64,000 bases of DNA from Prevotellaceae bacterium (lineage in GTDB: Bacteria; Bacteroidota; Bacteroidia; Bacteroidales; Muribaculaceae). Position 1 is the stretch's first letter; the number at the start of each line of letters is the position of its first letter. The position numbers and the translations under genes were made by a program. The stretch is taken from the NCBI GenBank assembly GCA_021772015.1, contig JAETNS010000006.1, forward strand, positions 1 through 64,000, in the 5' to 3' direction. Below the pieces are notes generated by a model. That model saw only the letters and a program-made list of their open reading frames with translations. It did not search any database and was not told the origin of the DNA. Positions 1-8,810 of this stretch are shown here, piece by piece.

Positions 1-76
1 ACTCCCTTCACCCTCACCCCCAGGCTCCTACCATCTGAACCATTCTGACAACACCCTCGCCATCCGGACAAAAAAT

Positions 77-119
77 AAGGCGCTGTGTCAAAATATTGAA
101 TTTTGACACAGCGCCTTTT
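77..119 (-). terminator. Intrinsic terminator hairpin downstream of the SGNH hydrolase gene
   Basis: 18-bp perfect inverted repeat AAGGCGCTGTGTCAAAAT-attga-ATTTTGACACAGCGCCTT with an A-rich flank (U tract on the minus strand). Confidence 0.85.
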
Positions 120-139
120 CATCTCACGCCATCATCCAC

Positions 140-1674
140 TCATTCACCATGGATGACAAACTTGCAGACGGATGAGCCGAGTTTCGCGATATAGATTCCC
201 GGCGCAAGTAAAACGGACTCTCCACGAGAGACTTCGACAATCATATTTCCGGCCATGTCATAGATTTCCACGTCGGACAAACAAATCACATCTCCATCGC
301 TATCCTTGACTGAAAGGAAGGCATCAGGCTCAACTATATCCATATCGGCAACCTCACTGTAACAATGGGTGTATGTGTCACGCATGATAGCCGTGATCTT
401 CACCGTCTTACCATTAAGCGACAACGGCATTCGCCAAGTATTTGCCTGAGCCATATCAGATGTAAGTCGCCTCATATCAAAATATGATTCTGATTGGCCG
501 GGATTTTTATCCGTGCCGTAAAATGCTGATTCCCAGATAATTTCACCCCCCCAATTGTCATCACCATAAGATAACGGAGCGTTTCTCCTCCCGACACGGG
601 CCAGCCAAATGAGATTACATCCTCCCAACAACCACCTCCGACATATGAAAGGTCTGCAATACAATCACCTGACGGATAGCCGACAACACGCATTGATGTA
701 ACCTCGTTAACCAACACGGTATTATATGCAAAATCCACATTCACGCAATAGACCCCGTCAGACTGACAAACCATCGGTTCAATTTCGCGGTCACCCACGT
801 CAGCAACAAGCCTTCCTTCTTTATCAACCGTGTAACATGTATTGTCACCGATAATCCTCAACTCTCCACCCGCACGCAATTCCAGGAACGCCTCATAACT
901 GCTGTCAGAGATTTTAGAACAGGTCACAGGATCCTCTTCGAACACGGCGGTGCCGGATAACATGACAGGCTCGGGAATATCTGACACAAGGAATACATGT
1001 CTTCGGACAACTGGCAACACGACTCTTTCCATGATTTCATAGCCCTCCGAATTGGGATGCACCCCGTCATCAGACAAGTCGGCTTTCAATCCCATTTCCT
1101 CATTAACCATGGCAGAATAATAATCAATGTATGGGATATCAAGACTGTCGGCGTATTCCTTGATTCGGACGTTCAGGCTTACTATCTTCTCTTTGTAATC
1201 CGCTACAGAGGGCTGCCAGCCAAAACCGTTTGTCGGTAAGACCGAAGCCAGAAAGACTTTTATATCATTGGCAAGAGCGATTTCCGTCATCGACTGTATG
1301 TTGCCAAATGTGCGTTCTTCGTCATACCACGGATAAAGATTCTCTGCAACATCATTGGTGCCGGCACTTATGATGACTCCAGCCGGATCAAGACGGACCA
1401 CATCTTCACGGAAACGCATGAGCATCTCGTAGGATGTCTGGCCGCCTATCCCTCGGCCTATGAAATCATTGGACCCAAAGAATCCGGGTCGCATCGATGA
1501 CCAGAACTGCACAATGGAGTTTCCCATAAACACCACGCGGGTGCCGGGATTGGGTTCCGCTCTCAGACGTTTGTTGTCATTCTCGTAAGTACGGAAATTA
1601 GCGATATCGTCATTCCCGGCATTCATCGTGCATATGCCAAGAAAGAACGCAAGCATAAAGCAAACTATTTTCAT
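140..1674 (-). pseudogene. SGNH/GDSL hydrolase with C-terminal T9SS-like sorting domain, split by an apparent frameshift (ORFs 472..1674 and 140..664)
   Basis: GDSL-type motifs VVFMGNSIVQFW, GRGIGGQTS, SAGTNDVAEN and DGVHPNSEGY in the first ORF; the overlapping ORF in another frame continues with a T9SS-like C-terminus (VEIYDMAGNMIVEV...GIYIAKLGSSVCKFVIHG). Confidence 0.7.
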
Positions 1675-1714
1675 AAAAATGTCGTGTTTCGCACCATTTT
1701 CTCGACGGCTGTCC

Positions 1715-2149
1715 TCAGCGGCGGCTGAGCAGGAAGGAGGCTATCTTCGGAGAAATGAGCCACGACAGAATCACACCGGTGATGTCGGCCATGAAATCAA
1801 GCGGGTCGCATCCGCGGCCAAGATGCATCCACCCCTGCAGCAACTCTATCAATCCACCGTAGAAGATGACAGACAACGCCATCAAAAACAATGGGCGGAA
1901 ATTACCCCGTGGCATTCTTCCCGTCTGCTCGTAGCGTCGCTGCCACCATAGCTCCCTGTCTATGATCAAGGCGAAAAACATTCCTCCGAACATCAGGGCA
2001 TGGACGACCTTGTCGGCATGTTCGAACATCGTGACATCCGATTCGGGAAGGGGATGCGGCGCAAGAGTCAGCCACAGGATGGTCATGAAAACCACCGATG
2101 ACAGGATGCCGGGACACAGACGGGTGAGGTATTTCTGAAGCATAGGCAA
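1715..2149 (-). CDS. VanZ-like family membrane protein
   Basis: 144 aa; HADKVVHALMFGGMFF and GLIELLQGWMHLGRGCDPLDFMADITGVILSW are VanZ-like. Confidence 0.8.
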   Translation of the reverse strand: MPMLQKYLTRLCPGILSSVVFMTILWLTLAPHPLPESDVTMFEHADKVVHALMFGGMFFALIIDRELWWQRRYEQTGRMPRGNFRPLFLMALSVIFYGGLIELLQGWMHLGRGCDPLDFMADITGVILSWLISPKIASFLLSRR

Positions 2150-2168
2150 GCGTTAGAGAGATCAGCCG

Positions 2169-2200
2169 CAAAGTTACGGATTAATCGCAAAACAGCCAAA
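2169..2200 (-). promoter_or_regulatory. Bacteroidota-type promoter for the vanZ-like/SGNH unit
   Basis: On the minus strand TTTG-N20-TAACTTTG (CAAAGTTA at 2169-2176, CAAA at 2197-2200). Confidence 0.6.
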
Positions 2201-2290
2201 TGGCATGTCAGAGCCTGATGGTTAAAAACTATGCCTTAAAACATAAAAAATTTTAAGCCTGTTTTAGCTGTTATTTCAATATAAAATCTC

Positions 2291-2298
2291 TATATTTG
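2291..2298 (+). promoter_or_regulatory. Promoter -7 element upstream of alanine dehydrogenase
   Basis: TATATTTG matches Bacteroidota -7 consensus TAnnTTTG; start codon about 50 nt downstream. Confidence 0.5.
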
Positions 2299-2346
2299 CG
2301 ACAAACAACACTTATACCGAATATTCACCGAAAAATCTCAACCACC

Positions 2347-3453
2347 ATGATCATCGGAGTACCAAAAGAGATCAAAAACAATGAGAACCGCGTCGCCGTC
2401 ACTCCCTCGGGGGTCCGCGAACTCGTGGATCACGGCCACAAGGTCTATGTACAGCATACCGCAGGGGATGGTTCAGGCTTCTCCGACGAGCTGTATGTCT
2501 CTGCCGGGGCAGAGATCCTTCCGAAAATCGAGGATGTCTACTCCATTGCCGAGATGATCATAAAGGTAAAGGAGCCCATAAAACAGGAATATCCGCTGAT
2601 CCGTCGCGACCAGGTCGTGTTCACATACTTCCATTTCGCTTCCGACCGCGAGCTGACCGAAGCGATGATACGTTCCGGCGCGACATGTATCGCTTACGAG
2701 ACCGTGGAGCTGCCCAACAGGCAGTTACCCCTGCTGATCCCGATGAGCGAGGTTGCCGGCCGCATGTCAATCCAGGAAGGAGCCCGTTTCCTGGAGAAGC
2801 CCCAAGGAGGAATGGGAGTGCTGCTCGGAGGAGTGCCCGGAGTGAAGCCCGCCAAGGTGCTGATCCTCGGTGCCGGCGTGGTAGGCCGCAACGCCGCCCT
2901 GATGGCTGCCGGACTGGGAGCTGACGTGACGATCACCGATATCTCCCTGCCGACCCTGCGCCACGTCGCCGATGTCATGCCTAAAAATGTCAAGACCCTG
3001 TACTCTTCACGCCACAACATCGAGAACGAGCTTCCCGACACGGACCTTGTCATCGGATCAGTGCTGATACCCGGAGCCAAAGCGCCCAAGCTCATCACCC
3101 GCGACATGCTGGCCATGATGAAGCCGGGAGCATTGCTGGTCGATGTCGCCATAGACCAAGGCGGGTGCTTCGAAACTTCTACCCCGACCACCCACTCCAA
3201 TCCGACATACACGATAGACGGCATACTCCACTACGCGGTCGCCAACATCCCCGGCGCGGTACCCCGCACATCCACCATGGCTCTGACCAACGCGACGCTG
3301 CCATACGCCATCCGTCTGGCCGACAAAGGCTGGAGAAAGGCTTGCAAAGAAGACAAGGCCCTCGCTCTGGGCGTCAACATAGTCGCCGGGAAAGTCGTGT
3401 TTCCCGCCGTGGCCGAGGCATGGGATCTGCCATGCCATGAGCTGGACCTTTGA
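2347..3453 (+). CDS. ald: Alanine dehydrogenase
   Basis: MIIGVPKEIKNNENRVAVTPSGVRELVDHGHKVYVQ..., GAGVVGRNAALMAAGLGADVTITD; ORF opens at 2296 but homology begins at the internal ATG. Confidence 0.93.
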   Translation: MIIGVPKEIKNNENRVAVTPSGVRELVDHGHKVYVQHTAGDGSGFSDELYVSAGAEILPKIEDVYSIAEMIIKVKEPIKQEYPLIRRDQVVFTYFHFASDRELTEAMIRSGATCIAYETVELPNRQLPLLIPMSEVAGRMSIQEGARFLEKPQGGMGVLLGGVPGVKPAKVLILGAGVVGRNAALMAAGLGADVTITDISLPTLRHVADVMPKNVKTLYSSRHNIENELPDTDLVIGSVLIPGAKAPKLITRDMLAMMKPGALLVDVAIDQGGCFETSTPTTHSNPTYTIDGILHYAVANIPGAVPRTSTMALTNATLPYAIRLADKGWRKACKEDKALALGVNIVAGKVVFPAVAEAWDLPCHELDL

Positions 3454-3498
3454 GTAGAAAGTGTTTTTACTGTCTCTAATCCTATTTCAGACTGCAAC

Positions 3499-3550
3499 AA
3501 GCCGCCAAATCCTCCCCCGCTCCGTCGGGAGGGTGATGGCGGCTTAAATT
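3499..3550 (+). terminator. Terminator after ald
   Basis: AAGCCGCCA...TGGCGGCTT outer stem with inner CCTCCC/GGGAGG, followed by AAATTTTC. Confidence 0.6.
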
Positions 3551-3675
3551 TTCATGACCACCGTGCTTCATTGAGAATTCATATTCAAAAGACGGCAAAC
3601 AGGGGCCATGATCGCCGTTTTACAAGTTTTTAAGAAATTTTTCGCCAAAATCCGTTCGGATTAGAAATAAATCTG

Positions 3676-3683
3676 TATATTTG
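3676..3683 (+). promoter_or_regulatory. Promoter -7 element upstream of ilvE
   Basis: TATATTTG about 40 nt before the start codon. Confidence 0.5.
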
Positions 3684-3723
3684 CGAAAACAAAAAACCAA
3701 TACCAACTCATACCCGACTGACA

Positions 3724-4752
3724 ATGAAGCAATCCGAAATTGACTGGTCGTCCCTCGGCTTCGGCTATGTTCCTACCGACTACAACGTCCGTTGCTACTA
3801 CCGCGACGGCAAGTGGGGCGAAATTGAGGTCTCCTCCTCGGAGACAATTGAAATGCACATTGCCGCCACGGCCCTCCACTACGGCCAGGAGGTCTTTGAA
3901 GGTCTGAAGGCATTCCGTGGGAAAGACGGCAAAGTCAGGGTTTTCCGCCCCGAGGAAAACGCGCGACGCATCCGCGAATCTGCCCGAGGGATCAAGATGG
4001 CCGAGATCCCGGAAGAGCTTTTCCTCGAGATGACCCGCAAAGTCATCGCCCTCAACGAACGCTTCATCCCCTCATACGGGAGCGGAGCCTCGCTTTACAT
4101 CCGTCCCCTGGAAATCGGAATGACAGCCCAGGTTGGAGTGAAACCGGCCCGTGAATACTGCTTCATAATGCTCGTCACCCCTGTGGGTCCATACTTCAAG
4201 GAGGGATTCAAGCCCACCAACATATGCATCATGCGCGAGTATGACCGTGTCGCTCCCCGTGGCACAGGCCGCTGGAAAGTCGGAGGCAACTATGCCGCCA
4301 GCCTGGGAGCCGGCGAGCGCGCCCATGAAATGGGATATTCCGCAGTCCTCTACCTCGACCCAAAGGACAAGCTGTATCTCGACGAATGCGGGCCGGCCAA
4401 CTTCTACGCCATCAAGGATGGGAAATACATCACCCCCGCTTCCGACTCCATCCTGCCGTCAATAACCAACGAATCCCTGATGCAGCTCGCCAAAGACTTC
4501 GGTATGGAGGTCGAACGCCGCCACATCACCGTAGACGAGATTCCCGACTTTGAGGAAGCAGCCGCCTGCGGGACAGCCGCCGTCACCTCTCCTGTCGGCG
4601 AGATACATGACATCGACAATGGGGTCAAATATGTGATCGCCAAGGATGGCAAGCCCGGCCCTGTCACCACACGCTTCTACGAGACCCTGAGCGCGATCCG
4701 CTTAGGCGAGGTCGAAGACAAACACGGCTGGAACATGGTGCTTGACATCTGA
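3724..4752 (+). CDS. ilvE: Branched-chain-amino-acid aminotransferase
   Basis: YGQEVFEGLKAFRGKDGKVRVFRPEENARR, ...GTGRWKVGGNYAASL..., CGTAAVTSPVGEI. Confidence 0.93.
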   Translation: MKQSEIDWSSLGFGYVPTDYNVRCYYRDGKWGEIEVSSSETIEMHIAATALHYGQEVFEGLKAFRGKDGKVRVFRPEENARRIRESARGIKMAEIPEELFLEMTRKVIALNERFIPSYGSGASLYIRPLEIGMTAQVGVKPAREYCFIMLVTPVGPYFKEGFKPTNICIMREYDRVAPRGTGRWKVGGNYAASLGAGERAHEMGYSAVLYLDPKDKLYLDECGPANFYAIKDGKYITPASDSILPSITNESLMQLAKDFGMEVERRHITVDEIPDFEEAAACGTAAVTSPVGEIHDIDNGVKYVIAKDGKPGPVTTRFYETLSAIRLGEVEDKHGWNMVLDI

Positions 4753-4780
4753 TCCCGTCGCGACAAAATCCCCACATACG

Positions 4781-5356
4781 ATGTTCGACTATCAAAGAAT
4801 CATCGACAAATACTATCCCGGAGGCTCACCCCTCCGGGATATATATTTGCGCCACTGCCGGCAAGTCGCCGACAAGGCCCTCGCGATCGCCGGCCGTCTC
4901 GCAGCATCATCCCCCGCAGGAGAAAAATCCCCTATGCCGTCACGTGAGGAGATTGAGGCGGCCGCCATGCTCCACGACATCGGCATATTCCTATGTGACG
5001 CGCCGGCAATCGAATGCCACGGCAAAGAGCCATATATCCGCCACGGGATGCTTGGGGGCGAACTGCTCCGCCGGGAGAACGCTCCCGAAGAGATAGCCCG
5101 CGTCGCCGAACGGCATACCGGAGCCGGACTATCCCGTGAAGAGATCATCGCCGACGATCTTCCGCTACCCCTCGACCGCACTTACATGCCGGAGAGCCTG
5201 CTCGAGCGGCTGATATGCTATGCCGACAAGTTTTATTCAAAATCAGGCGACATGACTGAAAAGCCCGTGCCCCGGGTAATGGTCTCCATGACTAAATTCG
5301 GGCCTGAATCCTATGGCCGCTTCATTGACCTGCACCGTCAATTCGGACTTAAATAA
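4781..5356 (+). CDS. HD-domain phosphohydrolase
   Basis: Internal ATG start (MFDYQRIIDKYYPGGSPLRDIYLRHCRQVADKALAIA); HD motif AAMLHDIGI. Confidence 0.75.
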   Translation: MFDYQRIIDKYYPGGSPLRDIYLRHCRQVADKALAIAGRLAASSPAGEKSPMPSREEIEAAAMLHDIGIFLCDAPAIECHGKEPYIRHGMLGGELLRRENAPEEIARVAERHTGAGLSREEIIADDLPLPLDRTYMPESLLERLICYADKFYSKSGDMTEKPVPRVMVSMTKFGPESYGRFIDLHRQFGLK

Positions 5357-5442
5357 AGTTAATAATTCATAATATACCTCTCAAGACTCTTTCCGTGCCC
5401 TTTTGCCACTTGGCGAGGCGCGGATTTTTCATTAATATTGCG

Positions 5443-5450
5443 TAAATTTG
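5443..5450 (+). promoter_or_regulatory. Promoter -7 element upstream of the recJ leader
   Basis: TAAATTTG; would give a leader of about 170 nt before recJ. Confidence 0.45.
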
Positions 5451-5456
5451 CAGTGT

Positions 5457-5608
5457 AGAGTCGGGCGGCATGAACGCCGCCTCTAATACCATCCCTCTCC
5501 TGTCAAATACCGCGCCTCTCCGCCCCATCCGGGAGGCAGGCGCGCCCCCATGGGAAGACCGCTTCCGGCCTGTCTGATGGCTGATAGCCCTTTCCTTTTA
5601 GCCCCGCT
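5457..5608 (+). ncRNA. Candidate structured leader or small RNA upstream of recJ
   Basis: Successive hairpins GGCGGC/GCCGCC (5464-5481), CGCGCCT-CTCC.../GGAG-gc-AGGCGCG (5511-5544), GGAAG/CTTCC (5553-5566), GGCT/AGCC (5579-5589), plus possible closing pairing AGTCGGGC with GCCCCGCT. Confidence 0.35.
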
Positions 5609-5626
5609 AATAAAAAAACAACATAA

Positions 5627-7354
5627 ATGACAGGTAAATGGAATTATTTACCCCTGACACAAGAAGAACAGCGCATCGAGACGGAGCTTGCAAAACGCTA
5701 CGCCTCGGTTCCCCCTGTGAGCCAGTTACTGGTCGAGCGAGGGAAAACTTCAGTGGAAGAAGCTGACCGCTTTTTCCATCCCCAGCTGAAGAACCTCCAC
5801 GACCCGTTTCTGATGCCTGACATGGACAAGGCTGTCGAAAGGCTCAACCGAGCCATGGGGTCAAAGGAGAAGATAATGGTCTACGGCGACTATGATGTCG
5901 ACGGCACAACCGCCGTCGCGTTGGTCTACAAGTATCTCCAGAATTTCTACTCCAACATCGATTACTTCATTCCGACCCGATATGAGGAAGGGTACGGAAT
6001 ATCGTCCGAGACAATCGACGAGTTTGCCGAAACAGGGGTCAAGCTCGTCATCATCCTTGATTGCGGCATAAAGGCCAACGAGGAGATCGCCCACGCCAAA
6101 GAACACGGCATCGATTTCATCATCTGCGACCACCATGTTCCCGACGAGGAGCTGCCCGGCGCGGTGGCGATCCTCAATCCTAAAATGCCGGGGTCAACCT
6201 ATCCTTGCCCCCATCTTTCAGGATGCGGGGTCGGCTACAAGCTGATGCAGGCATTCTCGCTCAGCAACGGCATTCCCCAGAACGATCTGGAGGGGATGCT
6301 TGACCTTGTCGCCGTCTCGATCGCCGCCGACATTGTCCCGATGGTCGACGAGAACCGTGTGATGACCTATTGGGGGTTGCGCAGGCTCAACTCCAACCCG
6401 AATATGGGACTTCGGGCGATAATACGCATATGTGGCCTTTCCGGGAAGGAGATCACCATCTCCGACGTGATCTTCAAGATAGGTCCACGCATCAATGCGT
6501 CAGGCCGCATGCAGAGCGGCCGCGAGGCGGTCGACCTGCTGGTAAGCCGCGACATCTCCGACGCGTCGCAACGCGCCCGCAACATCGACCAGTACAACAA
6601 AGACCGCAAGGAGCTTGACAAAAGGATCACAGAGGAGGCCAACACGATACTCTCCCAGCGTATCGAGGCCGGCAGCAACAAGAAATCGATCGTCATCTTC
6701 AACAAGGACTGGCACAAGGGGATCATCGGTATCGTCGCCTCGCGCCTTACAGAACTTTACTACAAGCCGTCAGTAGTGCTGACCCTATCAAACGGGCTGG
6801 CCACCGGTTCCTCGCGCTCCGTGCAGGGATTCGACATCTACAGCGCGGTCGACTCCACCCGCGACCTCCTGGAGAACTTCGGCGGCCACACATACGCCGT
6901 GGGGCTATCGCTGCGCGAGGAGAATATACCGGAATTCACGCGCCGATTCGAGGAATATGTGTCGGCCAACATACTTCCCTCCCAGCTCAAACCGACCTTC
7001 GAGATCGACGCGCTGCTGACATTCTCCGAGATCACCCCGGAATTCATCTCCACGCTGCGCCGGTTCAATCCCTTCGGCCCCGGCAACAACAAGCCGGTAT
7101 TCTGTTCAAGGAATGTGATGGATTTCGGCACCTCTAAGCTTGTCGGCCGTCAGCTCGAACACATCAAGCTCGAACTGGTAGACGACACTTCAGGTAAAGT
7201 ATTCAACGGCATCGCCTTCAACAAATCCCATCTATTCGCAGACATCCATGCCGGCAAACGCTTCGATATCTGCTACACCATCGAGGACAACAAGCACCAG
7301 TCAGCCCAGAACGCCATCCAGCTCCAGGTCAAGGAGATCCAGATCATCGACTGA
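5627..7354 (+). CDS. recJ: Single-stranded-DNA-specific exonuclease RecJ
   Basis: DHH motifs VYGDYDVDGTTAVAL and IICDHHVPDEELPGAVAILNPK; GPRINASGRM; C-terminal DHHA1/OB region. Confidence 0.95.
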   Translation: MTGKWNYLPLTQEEQRIETELAKRYASVPPVSQLLVERGKTSVEEADRFFHPQLKNLHDPFLMPDMDKAVERLNRAMGSKEKIMVYGDYDVDGTTAVALVYKYLQNFYSNIDYFIPTRYEEGYGISSETIDEFAETGVKLVIILDCGIKANEEIAHAKEHGIDFIICDHHVPDEELPGAVAILNPKMPGSTYPCPHLSGCGVGYKLMQAFSLSNGIPQNDLEGMLDLVAVSIAADIVPMVDENRVMTYWGLRRLNSNPNMGLRAIIRICGLSGKEITISDVIFKIGPRINASGRMQSGREAVDLLVSRDISDASQRARNIDQYNKDRKELDKRITEEANTILSQRIEAGSNKKSIVIFNKDWHKGIIGIVASRLTELYYKPSVVLTLSNGLATGSSRSVQGFDIYSAVDSTRDLLENFGGHTYAVGLSLREENIPEFTRRFEEYVSANILPSQLKPTFEIDALLTFSEITPEFISTLRRFNPFGPGNNKPVFCSRNVMDFGTSKLVGRQLEHIKLELVDDTSGKVFNGIAFNKSHLFADIHAGKRFDICYTIEDNKHQSAQNAIQLQVKEIQIID

Positions 7355-7433
7355 TCAGTTATTAAAAATAATTTTGAACAGTTACTTATTTACCGGCAAT
7401 CACTCGAGATTTCTCATATATTGATAAAATATC

Positions 7434-7477
7434 AATCCCGTGCAAGACACTGCCAAAACAGTATCATGCACGGGATT
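7434..7477. terminator. Hairpin between convergent recJ and the LRR protein gene
   Basis: AATCCCGTGCA...TGCACGGGATT 11-bp inverted repeat in a convergent intergenic region. Confidence 0.5.
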
Positions 7478-7517
7478 GTAAATTGTCTGATTCAGACATC
7501 AGGTTCACCCTTCACCA

Positions 7518-8798
7518 TCAGGGGACACGGACCTTGGTGGCAGTCCCTTCAGAAGTCTTCACAATGTATATGCCTGCCGACAGGCCGCGCGACGGGCAGC
7601 GTTTCCCCGCGATGTCATACACCTCGAAACCGCAATCGGGAGTGACACGGATCTCACCCTCCGACACTGAGACCGCGACCTCCTCGCCATCGGGGCGGAT
7701 AGTCTCTTTCGACGCGAAGTCATATTCCACGATGTTCTTGAAGACACTCCACGACGGATGCGCCCTGTACGTCTCGACGCACCCCTGAGGAACATACACC
7801 ACGCAGTTTTCTGTGTCTACCTTGTCAGTTCCTATGTTCGTGTATTCATATATCGGCTCCGGGCCATCCTCTTCCTCGCCGTCTGACATGCCCCCATCAA
7901 TAATAGATGTGTCGGATGCAGAAACCGAAGAGAAAGCGCATGGCCATATGAGTTCCTCCTTGTTAGTCAAAATCTCTACATCCATGGGGACACCGGAAGG
8001 ACAATAAATCGCCTCAAGTTTGCCACAATCCGTAAGACAATCGGAAATAAAATAACCGTCGGGGACATACTCCGGCATCGTTAGACTTTTCAACTCCGAC
8101 AATCCGTAAAGAGATTCAAATCCGACACATCCACTATTGGATTCACCCACGGTCGCCGGCATAATCAAAGTAGTGAGCTTTGGAAAACGACTTAAGACAC
8201 CTACTCCAATTCTACTCATGGCTGACAAATCAAGGGTCTCAAGTTCCGGCCAATCACAGAACGAAAATCTGTCAAGAACGAATTGCGGAGCAACATAATC
8301 CTTTAAACCAATATTGGTCAGGTCCGACATGCGTATGCCTATTGAAACATCCGATGGGAGTATCATCTCTTTCAAAGCCGGCAGGTCAGAGATATTATCC
8401 AAGCCTCTCACACTGCCCAAATCAGCTACTTCCAGTTTAGGGCAACCATATATGTCTGATACAGACCTCACTGTACCGGGAATGGTTAACGAAAGCAGCT
8501 CCTGCTGATTAACTATTCCGCGAACCTTGACAACCGTGTATGTCACTCCCTCATGCTCCACAACGGAAGGTAGCACAAGACAACCATTTTCCAACGGGAA
8601 TTGATAGGAAGTCCCACCGTCATACGACCATATATCGGGGTTATCTATCATGATTTCCCCTATCTGTGGGTCTACGTCCCAATCCGACGAGAAGTGCAAC
8701 CCTTCCTTTTCAAACTTCAAGGCGTTCTCTCCACAGACGCTGTTCCCGAACAACAACGCAAGCACCGTGAAGACAAAAATCACAACTTGTTTTTTCAT
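7518..8798 (-). CDS. BspA-like leucine-rich-repeat surface protein with T9SS-type C-terminus
   Basis: Signal peptide MKKQVVIFVFTVLALLFGNSVCG; repeated LxxLxLP-type segments; C-terminal GFEVYDIAGKRCPSRGLSAGIYIVKTSEGTATKVRV. Confidence 0.75.
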   Translation of the reverse strand: MKKQVVIFVFTVLALLFGNSVCGENALKFEKEGLHFSSDWDVDPQIGEIMIDNPDIWSYDGGTSYQFPLENGCLVLPSVVEHEGVTYTVVKVRGIVNQQELLSLTIPGTVRSVSDIYGCPKLEVADLGSVRGLDNISDLPALKEMILPSDVSIGIRMSDLTNIGLKDYVAPQFVLDRFSFCDWPELETLDLSAMSRIGVGVLSRFPKLTTLIMPATVGESNSGCVGFESLYGLSELKSLTMPEYVPDGYFISDCLTDCGKLEAIYCPSGVPMDVEILTNKEELIWPCAFSSVSASDTSIIDGGMSDGEEEDGPEPIYEYTNIGTDKVDTENCVVYVPQGCVETYRAHPSWSVFKNIVEYDFASKETIRPDGEEVAVSVSEGEIRVTPDCGFEVYDIAGKRCPSRGLSAGIYIVKTSEGTATKVRVP

Positions 8799-8810
8799 AA
8801 CTTTATTTGT

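Noticed and set aside
5457-5608. Specific assignment of the recJ leader as 6S RNA
   Set aside because: The hairpins are arranged in series rather than as a clear rod with a central bubble; kept only as an unassigned structured RNA candidate.
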